Source of the DNA: FW021-bin31 sp964478125
Lineage (GTDB): Bacteria; Bacteroidota; Bacteroidia; Chitinophagales; Chitinophagaceae
Assembly: GCA_964478125.1 (NCBI GenBank)
Contig: CAYZGR010000001.1
Location: 62,001 to 126,000, forward strand
Direction of reading: 5' to 3'
Length of the DNA: 64,000 nucleotides
Shown: piece by piece, positions 49,960 through 58,576 of the stretch
Layout: every line of letters begins with the position of its first letter
Position numbering within the stretch: position 1 is the first letter of the stretch
Position numbers and translations under genes: made by a program
Notes under the pieces: generated by a model
Told to the model about the DNA's origin: nothing
Seen by the model: the letters and a program-made list of their open reading frames with translations, nothing else
Databases searched by the model: none

Positions 49960-50660
49960 ACTGCCTGATTGTAGATGATGAACCGCTGGCCCGGAAACTG
50001 GTGCAGGGCCATATAGAAAAATTACCCGACTGGAGAATTGCAGGTATTTGTAAAAATGCTGTAGAGGCTTATGGTTATTTAATGAAAGAACGGATAGATG
50101 TTTTGTTCTTAGATATTAATATGCCGGTGATCAGCGGATTGGATTTTTTCCGTTCCCTTACAGATCCGCCGGCGCTGGTTTTTACTACCGCATATCCTGA
50201 ACACGCTGTAGAAGGTTTTGAATTAAATGCGCTGGATTATCTGGTGAAGCCCATTACCTTTAAAAGGTTTCTCAGGACAGTGGATCGGGTAAACCGGTAT
50301 AAAGCGTTTCCTCCCCCGGTCCCGGAAGCCAGGGCTGCGGCTCCGGCCGACTTTGTCTTCATCAGGCACTTCAGTAAACTAGTAAAGGTCTGTTTTAAAG
50401 ATATCCTGTATCTGGAGGCGAAGAAAGATTTTGTGCAGTTTGTAACGCGACAAGAAAAATTGACGGCCGCAATGAGTATGAAGGAAGCGGTAGAACAACT
50501 TCCTGAAACAGGATTTATCCGGGTACACCGGTCCTATATTGTTTCGGTAAATGCCATTACCGCTCTTTTTGGCAATACGATTGAAATCGAGGCGGTACAA
50601 ATCCCTATCGGAGGAAGCTATAAAGAGGAAGTGATGGGAAAGATACATGGCAAGGGATAG
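49947..50660 (+). CDS. LytTR-family response regulator
   Basis: 237 residues. The receiver domain (1-118) has VDDEP (Asp10, Asp11), FLDINMP (Asp56, phosphorylation site) and YLVKPI (Lys). A LytTR DNA-binding domain (about 140-235) has FIRHFSKLVKV, ILYLEAKKDFVQF and FIRVHRSYIVSVNAI. LytTR regulators bind direct repeats upstream of targets. Cognate partner of the preceding kinase by gene overlap. Confidence 0.92.
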   Translation: MPKINCLIVDDEPLARKLVQGHIEKLPDWRIAGICKNAVEAYGYLMKERIDVLFLDINMPVISGLDFFRSLTDPPALVFTTAYPEHAVEGFELNALDYLVKPITFKRFLRTVDRVNRYKAFPPPVPEARAAAPADFVFIRHFSKLVKVCFKDILYLEAKKDFVQFVTRQEKLTAAMSMKEAVEQLPETGFIRVHRSYIVSVNAITALFGNTIEIEAVQIPIGGSYKEEVMGKIHGKG

Positions 50661-50852
50661 AATTTTTGTTATAATGCCGTGCCTACGGTGCTTGATGGTT
50701 GTCTCTTCTATTTGTTTTTCAGACCGGTATTTGGGTAGAATCGATCCGTAAACAAAGGATATTGGAACCCCAAGGGTGACATTTTCTTAAGGTTTACCGA
50801 CCTTTCTCTGATGCTTACCTATAAGACCATGCCGGTTTACCGTATTTGTAAC

Positions 50853-50860
50853 TATTTTTG
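50853..50860 (+). promoter_or_regulatory. -7 box of the ABC exporter operon
   Basis: TATTTTTG ends five bases before the ATG at 50866, implying a leaderless or nearly leaderless transcript. Confidence 0.5.
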
Positions 50861-50865
50861 TAAGG

Positions 50866-52674
50866 ATGAGCGCAAATCAGAATTTGGATGAACAGCTCCC
50901 GGATAAAAATTTGAAGAAAGGAGATCGAAAAAATACCCCTCGAGAAGGGAAGGAAAAAAAGCCCAATATGTTCGCATTATTGGGTAAATATTCCCGGTAT
51001 ATCCTTCTGCTGGTTGTTCTGGCCCTGCTCAGCAATGGCATTAATCTGGTCATCCCTAAGATCATTTCTTATGGCATCGATTCTTATACCGCAGACACGT
51101 TAGACTTTAAGACTTTAGTGGTTGCTTTTTTTTCTGCCTCTTTTGGGATCTTTATATTTACCTATTTACAAAGTATTGTCCAAACCATTGCTTCGGAGAG
51201 GGTGGCAAGGGATCTGCGAACAGGCCTGTCTTCCAAAATTGCACAACAAACTTTCGGATATATTGAGAAGGTCTCTGCAGGAAAATTACTGACCAATCTC
51301 ACTTCGGATGTGGATGCCGTGAAATCTTTTATTTCAAGGGCCATACCGGTCATTATTTCATCCATATTTTTGATCATAGGCGTATCGGTGTTGTTATTGA
51401 CGATTAGCTGGAAGCTGGGCCTGGCGGTACTGACGATCATTCCCCTCATCGGATTTATTTTTTATTTCATTTTTGACCGCGTAAAAGTACTTTTTAAAAA
51501 AAGCCAGGAGGTGATCGACTGGCTCAACAGGGTCATTAGTGAGAGCATTCTGGGAGCCGCTTTGATCCGGGTACTCAATGCACAGCAGCCGGAATATGAG
51601 AAATTTGTGGAGGCCAATAAGGAATTTTTGGGGCTGGGGATGTCTATTCTAAAATTATTTGCCACTCTTATACCGCTGGTAGTCTTTGTGGGAAATATGG
51701 CATTGCTCACCGTTCTGGCGCTTGGGGGGCATTTGGTTATCGCCGGGAGCATGACGTTGGGAGACTTTGCGGCTTTTAACAGCTATATCTCTCTTTTGAT
51801 CTTTCCGATTATGCTTATCGGTTTCATGAGCAATGTGATTGCCCGTTCGAGTGCCTCTTATGCCCGCATTTATGATGTACTGGGGACACCGGCAGAAGAA
51901 CACCCGGGTACACTTACTAAAACTATAAAAGGCCATATATGGGTAAAGGAGGTACAACTTTCTTATGGAGACAAATTGGCTTTAAAGGATATTTCCTTTG
52001 AAGTGGTTCCCGGTTCCCGCACGGCGATCATCGGTCCCACCGCGGCAGGTAAAACGCAACTGTTCTATCTGCTTACCGGGTTGACCCGACCCGATGAAGG
52101 CGTGATACTGTTTGACGGCCATCCGGTTGAAGAATACAAACGTGAAGTATTTCATGATCAGATCGGTCTGGTTTTTCAGGACAGTATTTTATTTAATATG
52201 AGTATTCGGGAAAACATTGCTTTTAATAAATCGGTTCGCGATGATGATCTGGAGAAAGCTGTGACCACTGCGGAACTCAAAGAATTTATCGACAGCCTTC
52301 CATTGGGATTAGACACGATCGTTTCCGAAGGAGGTACCAGCCTTTCCGGGGGACAAAAACAAAGGATAATGCTCGCCCGTGCCCTGGCCTTGAATCCCGG
52401 GATACTCCTGCTGGATGATTTTACGGCCCGCGTGGATATGCAGACAGAACTAAAGATTCTTTCTAATGTTAAAGAAAATTATCCCGATATCACGCTGTTG
52501 TCCATTACCCAAAAGATTGAACCGGTCAAAGGTTTTGACCAGATCATTCTGCTGATGCAGTCAGAGTTACTTGTGAAAGGAACCCACGAATCATTAATGA
52601 AAACCAGCCCCGAATACAATCAGATCTATCAGTCGCAAAGGAGTACGAGCAGCTATGAACTACAATCTTTATGA
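50866..52674 (+). CDS. ABC exporter half-transporter with degenerate ATP site (subunit 1)
   Basis: 602 residues. A polar N-terminal segment of about 45 residues precedes six transmembrane helices and a nucleotide-binding domain. Walker A is GPTAAGKT (about residue 390) and the signature LSGGQ is intact. Walker B, however, is followed by Asp instead of the catalytic Glu (LLLDDFTARVD), and the H-loop histidine is Gln (SITQK). This is the pattern of the non-catalytic partner in heterodimeric type IV exporters such as TM287/288 and BmrCD. Its stop overlaps the next ABC gene by 20 bases. Substrate (drug, lipid or peptide) is unknown. Confidence 0.9.
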   Translation: MSANQNLDEQLPDKNLKKGDRKNTPREGKEKKPNMFALLGKYSRYILLLVVLALLSNGINLVIPKIISYGIDSYTADTLDFKTLVVAFFSASFGIFIFTYLQSIVQTIASERVARDLRTGLSSKIAQQTFGYIEKVSAGKLLTNLTSDVDAVKSFISRAIPVIISSIFLIIGVSVLLLTISWKLGLAVLTIIPLIGFIFYFIFDRVKVLFKKSQEVIDWLNRVISESILGAALIRVLNAQQPEYEKFVEANKEFLGLGMSILKLFATLIPLVVFVGNMALLTVLALGGHLVIAGSMTLGDFAAFNSYISLLIFPIMLIGFMSNVIARSSASYARIYDVLGTPAEEHPGTLTKTIKGHIWVKEVQLSYGDKLALKDISFEVVPGSRTAIIGPTAAGKTQLFYLLTGLTRPDEGVILFDGHPVEEYKREVFHDQIGLVFQDSILFNMSIRENIAFNKSVRDDDLEKAVTTAELKEFIDSLPLGLDTIVSEGGTSLSGGQKQRIMLARALALNPGILLLDDFTARVDMQTELKILSNVKENYPDITLLSITQKIEPVKGFDQIILLMQSELLVKGTHESLMKTSPEYNQIYQSQRSTSSYELQSL

Positions 52675-54415
52675 TATACAAAAGCAAATGGGAAAGAAGG
52701 GGAGTTCCTCGCCTATCCGAAAACTGTTTGAACTGATCGGAGGAGAACGCCGGAACCTTTTTTTTGCTTTTCTGGCAATTATTGCCAACGCGGTTGCCAC
52801 TTTGCTGGGTCCCCTGGTAGTGGGTTATACCATTGATGAATATATAGAAACCGGGAATATGCAGGGCGTGTGGGTATATTCTGCTATTTTACTTGCCATT
52901 TATCTGGTTGCGCTTGCGGCTAACTATTTACAAACCCGATTGATGGGAGCCATCGGGTTGCGTATGCTGTATTCCCTTCGCAACGCCGTGTTTACAAAAA
53001 TAGAATCCTTTCCGGTAGATTTCTTCAATCAAAATAAGTCTGGGGACCTGATCTCCCGTATCAACAATGATACGGATAAGCTGAACCAGTTTTTTTCACA
53101 ATCCCTCATGCGATTTTTAAGCGATATCATTATGATGACCGGGGCGGGGATTTTTTTGATTGCGATTAATCCCGAACTGGGTGGCGCTTCATTGGTTCCT
53201 GCCTTATTTATCCTGATCTTTACGAAACTCATATCCCCATGGGTAAAGAAGAAAAATGCAGCCAGCCTGAAAAGCACAGGGGGGCTGAGCGGAGAAGTGC
53301 AGGAAAGCCTGACCAACTTTAAAACCATTATAGCCTTCAATCGCCGCGATTTTTTCCGGAACCGCTTTGAAGAAGCCAATAGGGAGAATTATAAGAATGC
53401 GGTAGGTGCGGGCCTGGCAAATAACCTGCTGATGCCGGTCTATACTTTTTTCACCAATATGGCCCAGCTTGTGGTATTGTCCCTGGGAATATATATGATC
53501 CTGCAGGGCTCTTTTACGGTCGGGTTTTTAATTAGCTTTTTATCATACACCAATCGGTTTTATAATCCGCTGAAGCAGTTGGCTGCATTATGGGCCAGTT
53601 TCCAGACCGCGCTGGCGGCCTGGGATCGTATTGCATTGATCCTGAACCTGGAATCCGACAGGGCGATACAAGCGGAGGAAAAGGCTCCCGATTCTAAAGC
53701 ATTATTGTCCTTCAGGGAAGTGTATTTCAATTATCATGACAGCGGGGAAGTTTTGACAGAGGTGAGTTTTGATCTGGAAAGCGGAAAAACGTATGCCTTT
53801 ATAGGTCCTACAGGAGGAGGAAAATCTACCAGCGCGGCTCTTATTTCCCGTTTGTATGATCCCGTGAAAGGTACCGTATTTTTAGAAGGAAAAGATATCC
53901 GTTCCTTTTCTGATAAAGACAGGAGTGAAAAGATCGGATTTATCTTGCAGGAACCCTTTCTTTTTTCCGGCACTCTGAAGGAGAATATTTTATTTGGAAA
54001 TGAGAAGTATAAGGCACTCTCTGATGAGGAGATCAATAAAAGGCTGGCTGAATATCATCTGGACGTGTTAATGGAAAAGTTTGATGACGGGCTGGAAACC
54101 GAAGTGGGAGCGGCTGGGGATGCATTGAGCCTGGGACAGAAACAATTGATCGCCTTTATAAGAGCGATATTAAGAGAACCCCGGATCCTGATCCTGGATG
54201 AGGCCACGGCCAATATAGATACGGTTACTGAACAATTGCTGGAAGATATTTTACAAAAATTGCCGGGAGAAACCACAAAGGTTATTATTGCACACCGCCT
54301 GAACACCATTGAGAATGCGGATGAGATATTTTTTGTGAATGCCGGCAGAATCATCCCGGCCGGCTCCATGGAGCATGCCATTTCCATGCTGATGGCAGAG
54401 AACAGAGTGAGTTGA
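52655..54415 (+). CDS. ABC exporter half-transporter with canonical Walker B (subunit 2)
   Basis: 586 residues, six helices plus a nucleotide-binding domain. Walker A is GPTGGGKST, Walker B is ILILDEATANID with the catalytic Glu, and the H-loop is IIAHRL. The signature motif is altered to LSLGQ. So the full catalytic site is made of this subunit's Walker motifs with the partner's LSGGQ, and the second site is degenerate on both sides. An alternative ATG at 52688 (MGKKGSSSP) would remove the overlap with subunit 1. Confidence 0.9.
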   Translation: MNYNLYDIQKQMGKKGSSSPIRKLFELIGGERRNLFFAFLAIIANAVATLLGPLVVGYTIDEYIETGNMQGVWVYSAILLAIYLVALAANYLQTRLMGAIGLRMLYSLRNAVFTKIESFPVDFFNQNKSGDLISRINNDTDKLNQFFSQSLMRFLSDIIMMTGAGIFLIAINPELGGASLVPALFILIFTKLISPWVKKKNAASLKSTGGLSGEVQESLTNFKTIIAFNRRDFFRNRFEEANRENYKNAVGAGLANNLLMPVYTFFTNMAQLVVLSLGIYMILQGSFTVGFLISFLSYTNRFYNPLKQLAALWASFQTALAAWDRIALILNLESDRAIQAEEKAPDSKALLSFREVYFNYHDSGEVLTEVSFDLESGKTYAFIGPTGGGKSTSAALISRLYDPVKGTVFLEGKDIRSFSDKDRSEKIGFILQEPFLFSGTLKENILFGNEKYKALSDEEINKRLAEYHLDVLMEKFDDGLETEVGAAGDALSLGQKQLIAFIRAILREPRILILDEATANIDTVTEQLLEDILQKLPGETTKVIIAHRLNTIENADEIFFVNAGRIIPAGSMEHAISMLMAENRVS

Positions 54416-54532
54416 TCCGTCGTTGTGGGTTGGCCCATGCTGTTTTCCTTCTCGGAGATCATCTTGCACCTTATTGAAAGGTATTCTCCTACCGTTCATA
54501 AGAAGGAAATGATTTGTTTTCTTAGAAAGTAT

Positions 54533-54540
54533 TAAATTTG
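54533..54540 (+). promoter_or_regulatory. -7 box of the CtpA-type protease gene
   Basis: TAAATTTG ends six bases before the ATG at 54547. A TTTG lies 16 bases upstream of the box, slightly short of the usual spacing. Confidence 0.45.
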
Positions 54541-54546
54541 ACCGTT

Positions 54547-56199
54547 ATGTTAAAGAAGCGGTTTTGGTGGTTGGGGGCAGGCTGTTTGTTGCTGGGAGCA
54601 ACTCTTTTTGCTTTCAAAATAAAAGACAAATATTTTGAGATAGCCAAAAGCCTGGATATCATGGCCGCGGTTTACCGGGATCTGAATACTTATTATGTTG
54701 ATTCTTTGGATCCTTCGGCGCTCATGGAATCCGGGATCCGGGCAATGACCCAAAGCCTGGATCCGTACACTACTTATTATCCCGAAGAGCATCTGGACCG
54801 TCTGGATTTTCAAACCACAGGGCATTATGCAGGCGTAGGGGCAGGCTTCCGGCTCATAAATGACTCCGTAGTTATTTCCGCTTTATACCCCGATGCGCCT
54901 TTTGACAAGGCCGGTTTCAAGCCGGGGGATGTGATCTTGTCTCTTAACGGGGCGGATGTTACCGGCATGGATCCCGAATCCGTTCACAAGATATTGGAAG
55001 GAGAGCCGCATACCATTCTGGAGGTGAAGGCGAGGCGTCCATGGACGGGTCAAACCATCAGAAAAAGAGTGAAAAGAAAAACAATTTCTATCCCGGTTAT
55101 TCCTTATAAGACTCTTTTGGAAAATCATATTGGGTATATTCGCTTTCAGCAATTTACCAAAGGATCTGCTGCTGATTTTAGCGAGGCGGTCAAGGATTTA
55201 AAAAAGAAAGATCTTCAATTGAAGGGGTTGATCGTGGATTTACGCGGTAATCCAGGAGGTTTATTAGGGGAAGCCGTTCATATTTGTAATTTATTTTTAC
55301 CGATGGGGGATACGATCGTGAGTGTACGGGGCAGGAAGCCTTCCTGGAATCATGTGTATACCGCTACGAGCCGGCCTTTAGATACGCTTATCCATCTTGC
55401 CGTATTGGTAAATAACAATACGGCATCTGCCGCCGAGATCTTTTCAGGGGCCATGCAGGATCTGGATCGCGGTGTTATTATCGGGCAACCTTCTTTTGGT
55501 AAAGGATTGGTACAAATTACACGCGATCTTCCCTATGATTCTAAATTGAAGCTGACGGTGGCCCGTTATTATACGCCGAGCGGACGCTGTATCCAGGCCA
55601 TTGACTATGCCCATCATGATAGTTATGGGAGCCCGGTTTATATTCCGGATTCCCTGCAACAGATCTTTAATACTGCTGACGGACGGGTGGTACACGATAA
55701 AGGAGGAATAACGCCGGATGAGGAAGTAACGGACCGTTATTTAAGTGACGTGGAAAGCGCCCTTTTGAATAGCGATGCGCTTTTTCATTTTGCGACGCGC
55801 TATGTTTATTTTCATCCCCAGGCCCCTCCTTTAGATCATTTTGAAATAAGCGACAGCCTGTTTTCGACATTTAAGGCTTTCGTGAAAGCGCATCCGATTG
55901 AATACAAAACAAGAAGTGAACGCGCCCTGGAACAGTTTCATGCCAATGCCGTGAGCGAGGGCTATTTTGATTCCGTCCGGGTTGCTTATGAACAGTTGGA
56001 TAAGTACATGAAGAAATATGCACATCCTCCTTTGGACGCGCATAAAGCAGCCGTTTCCCGGCTGCTGGCGGCAGAAATCATGAATTGTTATTATGCAGGA
56101 GCGGGTAAGGTGGCGGTAGGTATAAAATCGGATAAAGTGGTTTCTAAGGCAATAGAAGTCTTAAAAAATGATTCTCTGTATTCCACCATTTTAAGATAA
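54547..56199 (+). CDS. S41-family carboxy-terminal processing protease
   Basis: 550 residues from the ATG at 54547. An N-terminal signal anchor (WWLGAGCLLLGATLFAF) leads to a PDZ domain (about 85-165, with GVGAGFRL and AGFKPGDVILSLNG) and the S41 protease core. The catalytic Ser is in NTASAAEIFSGAM and the Lys in PSFGKGLVQ, with DLRGNPGGLL before them. About 150 C-terminal residues are helical and unassigned. CtpA-type enzymes trim or degrade periplasmic proteins. Its 3' end overlaps the convergent HAD gene by nine bases. Confidence 0.92.
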   Translation: MLKKRFWWLGAGCLLLGATLFAFKIKDKYFEIAKSLDIMAAVYRDLNTYYVDSLDPSALMESGIRAMTQSLDPYTTYYPEEHLDRLDFQTTGHYAGVGAGFRLINDSVVISALYPDAPFDKAGFKPGDVILSLNGADVTGMDPESVHKILEGEPHTILEVKARRPWTGQTIRKRVKRKTISIPVIPYKTLLENHIGYIRFQQFTKGSAADFSEAVKDLKKKDLQLKGLIVDLRGNPGGLLGEAVHICNLFLPMGDTIVSVRGRKPSWNHVYTATSRPLDTLIHLAVLVNNNTASAAEIFSGAMQDLDRGVIIGQPSFGKGLVQITRDLPYDSKLKLTVARYYTPSGRCIQAIDYAHHDSYGSPVYIPDSLQQIFNTADGRVVHDKGGITPDEEVTDRYLSDVESALLNSDALFHFATRYVYFHPQAPPLDHFEISDSLFSTFKAFVKAHPIEYKTRSERALEQFHANAVSEGYFDSVRVAYEQLDKYMKKYAHPPLDAHKAAVSRLLAAEIMNCYYAGAGKVAVGIKSDKVVSKAIEVLKNDSLYSTILR

Positions 56200-56814
56200 T
56201 AAACCGGCCCTGACCAACTTTTTCCTCAATGCCCCGGGACGGGTAAAATGGATAACTGCGAAGCCCATGGCTTCGGCGGCCTTGACATTCCGCAGGTTGT
56301 CATCGATAAAAAGAGTGGCCTCTGCTTTCAGATGGAAGCGGGACAGTAAGAGTTGAAAAATCTCCGGAAAAGGCTTACGGATCTTTTCCTTTCCGGACAC
56401 CACGATATCTTTGAACCAATGCAGACATTGGTATTGACTGTGATTATAGGCAAGGGGAAAGGTCTCTGCCGACCAGTTGGTAAGCGCATACAAAGCCACC
56501 TCACCCTGTTCTTTTAAGGCATACAGCACTTCTTCTGTTCCTTTAATGGTACCGTTGAGCATTTCTTCCCATCGGCCGTAATATGCACGGATTTCCCTCT
56601 CATATTGGGGATGTTCCCGGACCAGAGTCTCTGTAGCTTCTTGTATGCTGCGGCCGCCGTCCTGCTCTTCATTCCAGGCAGAGGTACATATCTCAGAAAG
56701 GAAATGCTGCATTTCTTCTTCCCGGGTGAATATCTTTCGATAAAGGTATTCGGGATTCCAGTCGATTAGTACGCCTCCAAGGTCAAAAACAATGGTTTCG
56801 ATAGTTTTATACAT
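56191..56814 (-). CDS. HAD-superfamily hydrolase (subfamily IA, YihX-like)
   Basis: 207 residues. Motif I is IVFDLGGVLIDWNPEYLY. Motif II is in ALTNWS, motif III is the Lys in GKEKIRKPFPEIF, and motif IV is LFIDDNLRNVKAA. The cap is alpha-helical (type C1). The order and the DLGGVLIDW start resemble YihX, a sugar-phosphate phosphatase, but the substrate is not predictable. Its 3' end overlaps the S41 protease gene on the other strand. It lies three bases after the coiled-coil gene, so the two are co-transcribed. Confidence 0.85.
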   Translation of the reverse strand: MYKTIETIVFDLGGVLIDWNPEYLYRKIFTREEEMQHFLSEICTSAWNEEQDGGRSIQEATETLVREHPQYEREIRAYYGRWEEMLNGTIKGTEEVLYALKEQGEVALYALTNWSAETFPLAYNHSQYQCLHWFKDIVVSGKEKIRKPFPEIFQLLLSRFHLKAEATLFIDDNLRNVKAAEAMGFAVIHFTRPGALRKKLVRAGLLS

Positions 56815-56817
56815 AGG

Positions 56818-57783
56818 TTAAAAGAGGAATCCCCCTTTTTTCAGGTCAACGGCGGCCTGGCCGATAAGCCGCCCCAGTTCATAAACTTCTACCGTGTAGC
56901 GGCCGGGCTGAAAATCAGACTTCTGTTTCCAGTTGATGGTTACGTTTTGGGCCTCCCCCGTGTGATACTCAATTACTTTTTTAGTGGTGTACAGTTTTTC
57001 CGTACCGTCTTTCAAGGTAAATTTTCCCGATCCCAGGTCTTCCACTGCAATAGGCGCGCCATCCGGATTGCTGATGCAAATAAAAAGCGCCTTTTGCCCG
57101 GAATCGGCAACGCGATTTCTGTCAATGTCGAAAGAGATACGCAGCAGATCGGCCTTTTTGGCCTTATCGGTTTCTTTTTCCTTACCACTATTCTTGATCT
57201 TTAGAGGCGTGATTTCGAAGTTAGACGCGTGGAGAATCGATGCCAGTGCAATTTGTTGAGATAATTCCTGGTTCTTGGCTGTAGCCGTATCATAACTTTT
57301 CTTGATGGAATCACGCTGTGCTACTAAAATAATCTTTTCTCCTTTCAGCTTCTCTATTTCGGTCTTATAAACGGCTATTTGATTCTGTAACCGTTGGGTT
57401 AATTCACGTGCTTTGGCCAGATCGGCTTCCGAAGAGTTCTTCTTTGATAAGATGTTTTGGATCCGTGCTTTGAGGTCGTCAATTTCTTTGGATTTGGTTT
57501 TCATCAAAGAATCATTTTCAGACTTGAGCATGTCCAGCTTCACCAGGGCGGCCTGGAATTGTTGTTCTACATTGGCCCTGGTAGAGTCTATCTGTACCAC
57601 TTGTGCCTGGAGTTGACTCTGTTTTTGGTTGTTATTGGTTTTATCCCACAGGAGATAGGCCCAGGTGGCCACGAGGGCAAGGATCAGAATGCCGTAAATG
57701 AGTGCATTTTTATTGCGGCCTTTCTTATCCTGTGGTGGTTCCGGATTTTGTGCAGGTTCCGTATTTACTGAATTGCTGTCCAT
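56818..57783 (-). CDS. single-pass membrane protein with coiled coil and C-terminal beta domain
   Basis: 321 residues. A polar, Pro-rich cytosolic N-terminus (1-26) precedes one transmembrane helix (about 27-46, LIYGILILALVATWAYLLW). A long coiled coil follows (about 50-180, with heptads such as LKARIQNILSKKN), and then a beta-rich domain (about 190-321). That domain has LLRISFDIDRNRVADSGQKA and GRYTVEVYELGRLIGQAAV. I do not recognise a named family; similar proteins occur in Chitinophagaceae as hypothetical proteins (recalled, unverified). The topology suggests a periplasmic coiled coil that spaces a ligand- or partner-binding domain from the inner membrane. Confidence 0.7.
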   Translation of the reverse strand: MDSNSVNTEPAQNPEPPQDKKGRNKNALIYGILILALVATWAYLLWDKTNNNQKQSQLQAQVVQIDSTRANVEQQFQAALVKLDMLKSENDSLMKTKSKEIDDLKARIQNILSKKNSSEADLAKARELTQRLQNQIAVYKTEIEKLKGEKIILVAQRDSIKKSYDTATAKNQELSQQIALASILHASNFEITPLKIKNSGKEKETDKAKKADLLRISFDIDRNRVADSGQKALFICISNPDGAPIAVEDLGSGKFTLKDGTEKLYTTKKVIEYHTGEAQNVTINWKQKSDFQPGRYTVEVYELGRLIGQAAVDLKKGGFLF

Positions 57784-57824
57784 AATTAGAATTGAATATT
57801 TACTGATGAGAAAACAAAAAGAAC

Positions 57825-57838
57825 AGGTATATTTACCT
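57825..57838. promoter_or_regulatory. 14-bp inverted repeat between divergent genes
   Basis: AGGTA-TATT-TACCT is a 5-bp inverted repeat with an AT core, placed between the divergent starts at 57783 and 57854. Possible operator. Low confidence. Confidence 0.25.
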
Positions 57839-57853
57839 AAAAATTAAAAAATT

Positions 57854-58576
57854 GTGCTGTCCCATATTTCTCTGAATAGTTTATTGTTTATTGACATCGA
57901 AACTACATCCAATAAATCAGATTTTAAAGAACTTTCTTCTGAACTACAGATATTATGGTCAGAAAAGATATCAAAAACTGAGCCAGAAAACAGGGACTTA
58001 TCCGGCACTTATTCCGAACGGGCGGCCTTATTCGCCGAGTTTGGCAGAATCGTTTGTATATCAGTGGGTTATTTCCCTTCAGGAGAACGGCAGAAGTTCC
58101 GTGTCAAGTCTTTTGCAGGGGCAGATGAAAAAGCGGTGCTGTCAGGTTTTTTTGGCGCCGTTTCGGGATTCGAAAAAAGCATGTATACGCTAAAATTCTG
58201 CGGGCACAATATACAGGAATTTGATATTCCCTACATTTGCCGTCGTGCGCTGATCCATGCGTTGCCTTTGCCAAACGTTTTACAGATCTCGGGTAAAAAG
58301 CCATGGGAAATGCCGGTGGTGGATACCATGCAGTTGTGGCGTTTTGGAGCCTATAGGGATTATATCTCACTCCGGCTTTTAACGGGTATTTTGGATATTT
58401 CAACCCCCAAAGACGATATTGACGGCAGTCAGGTTGGAGAAGTTTTCTGGCACGAGAAAGATATACAACGTATTGCTACGTATTGTCAGAAGGACGTGAT
58501 TGCAGTGGCACAATTGATGCTGCGCTTTAAGATTAAACCTTTGTTAGAGGATCAAAATATAGAAATAGTAGAATGA
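57854..58576 (+). CDS. polymerase-B-type 3'-5' exonuclease (RNase H-like)
   Basis: 240 residues from a GTG at 57854 (reading MLSHISLNSLLFIDIET). The DEDDy-type exonuclease sites are visible: FIDIET supplies Asp and Glu, GHNIQEFDIPYICRR supplies the second Asp, and ATYCQKDVIAVAQL supplies the Tyr and last Asp. It belongs to the family of predicted exonucleases related to the proofreading domain of DNA polymerase B, free-standing here. It overlaps holA by four bases (ATGA), hinting at a role in replication or repair. No ATG start exists in frame. Confidence 0.82.
   Translation: MLSHISLNSLLFIDIETTSNKSDFKELSSELQILWSEKISKTEPENRDLSGTYSERAALFAEFGRIVCISVGYFPSGERQKFRVKSFAGADEKAVLSGFFGAVSGFEKSMYTLKFCGHNIQEFDIPYICRRALIHALPLPNVLQISGKKPWEMPVVDTMQLWRFGAYRDYISLRLLTGILDISTPKDDIDGSQVGEVFWHEKDIQRIATYCQKDVIAVAQLMLRFKIKPLLEDQNIEIVE

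Noticed and set aside
46092..50660. A SusC/SusD-type nutrient uptake locus around the outer membrane receptor
   Set aside because: No SusD-like lipoprotein or glycoside hydrolase is adjacent, and the barrel fits the OMP_b-brl_3 type, not SusC.
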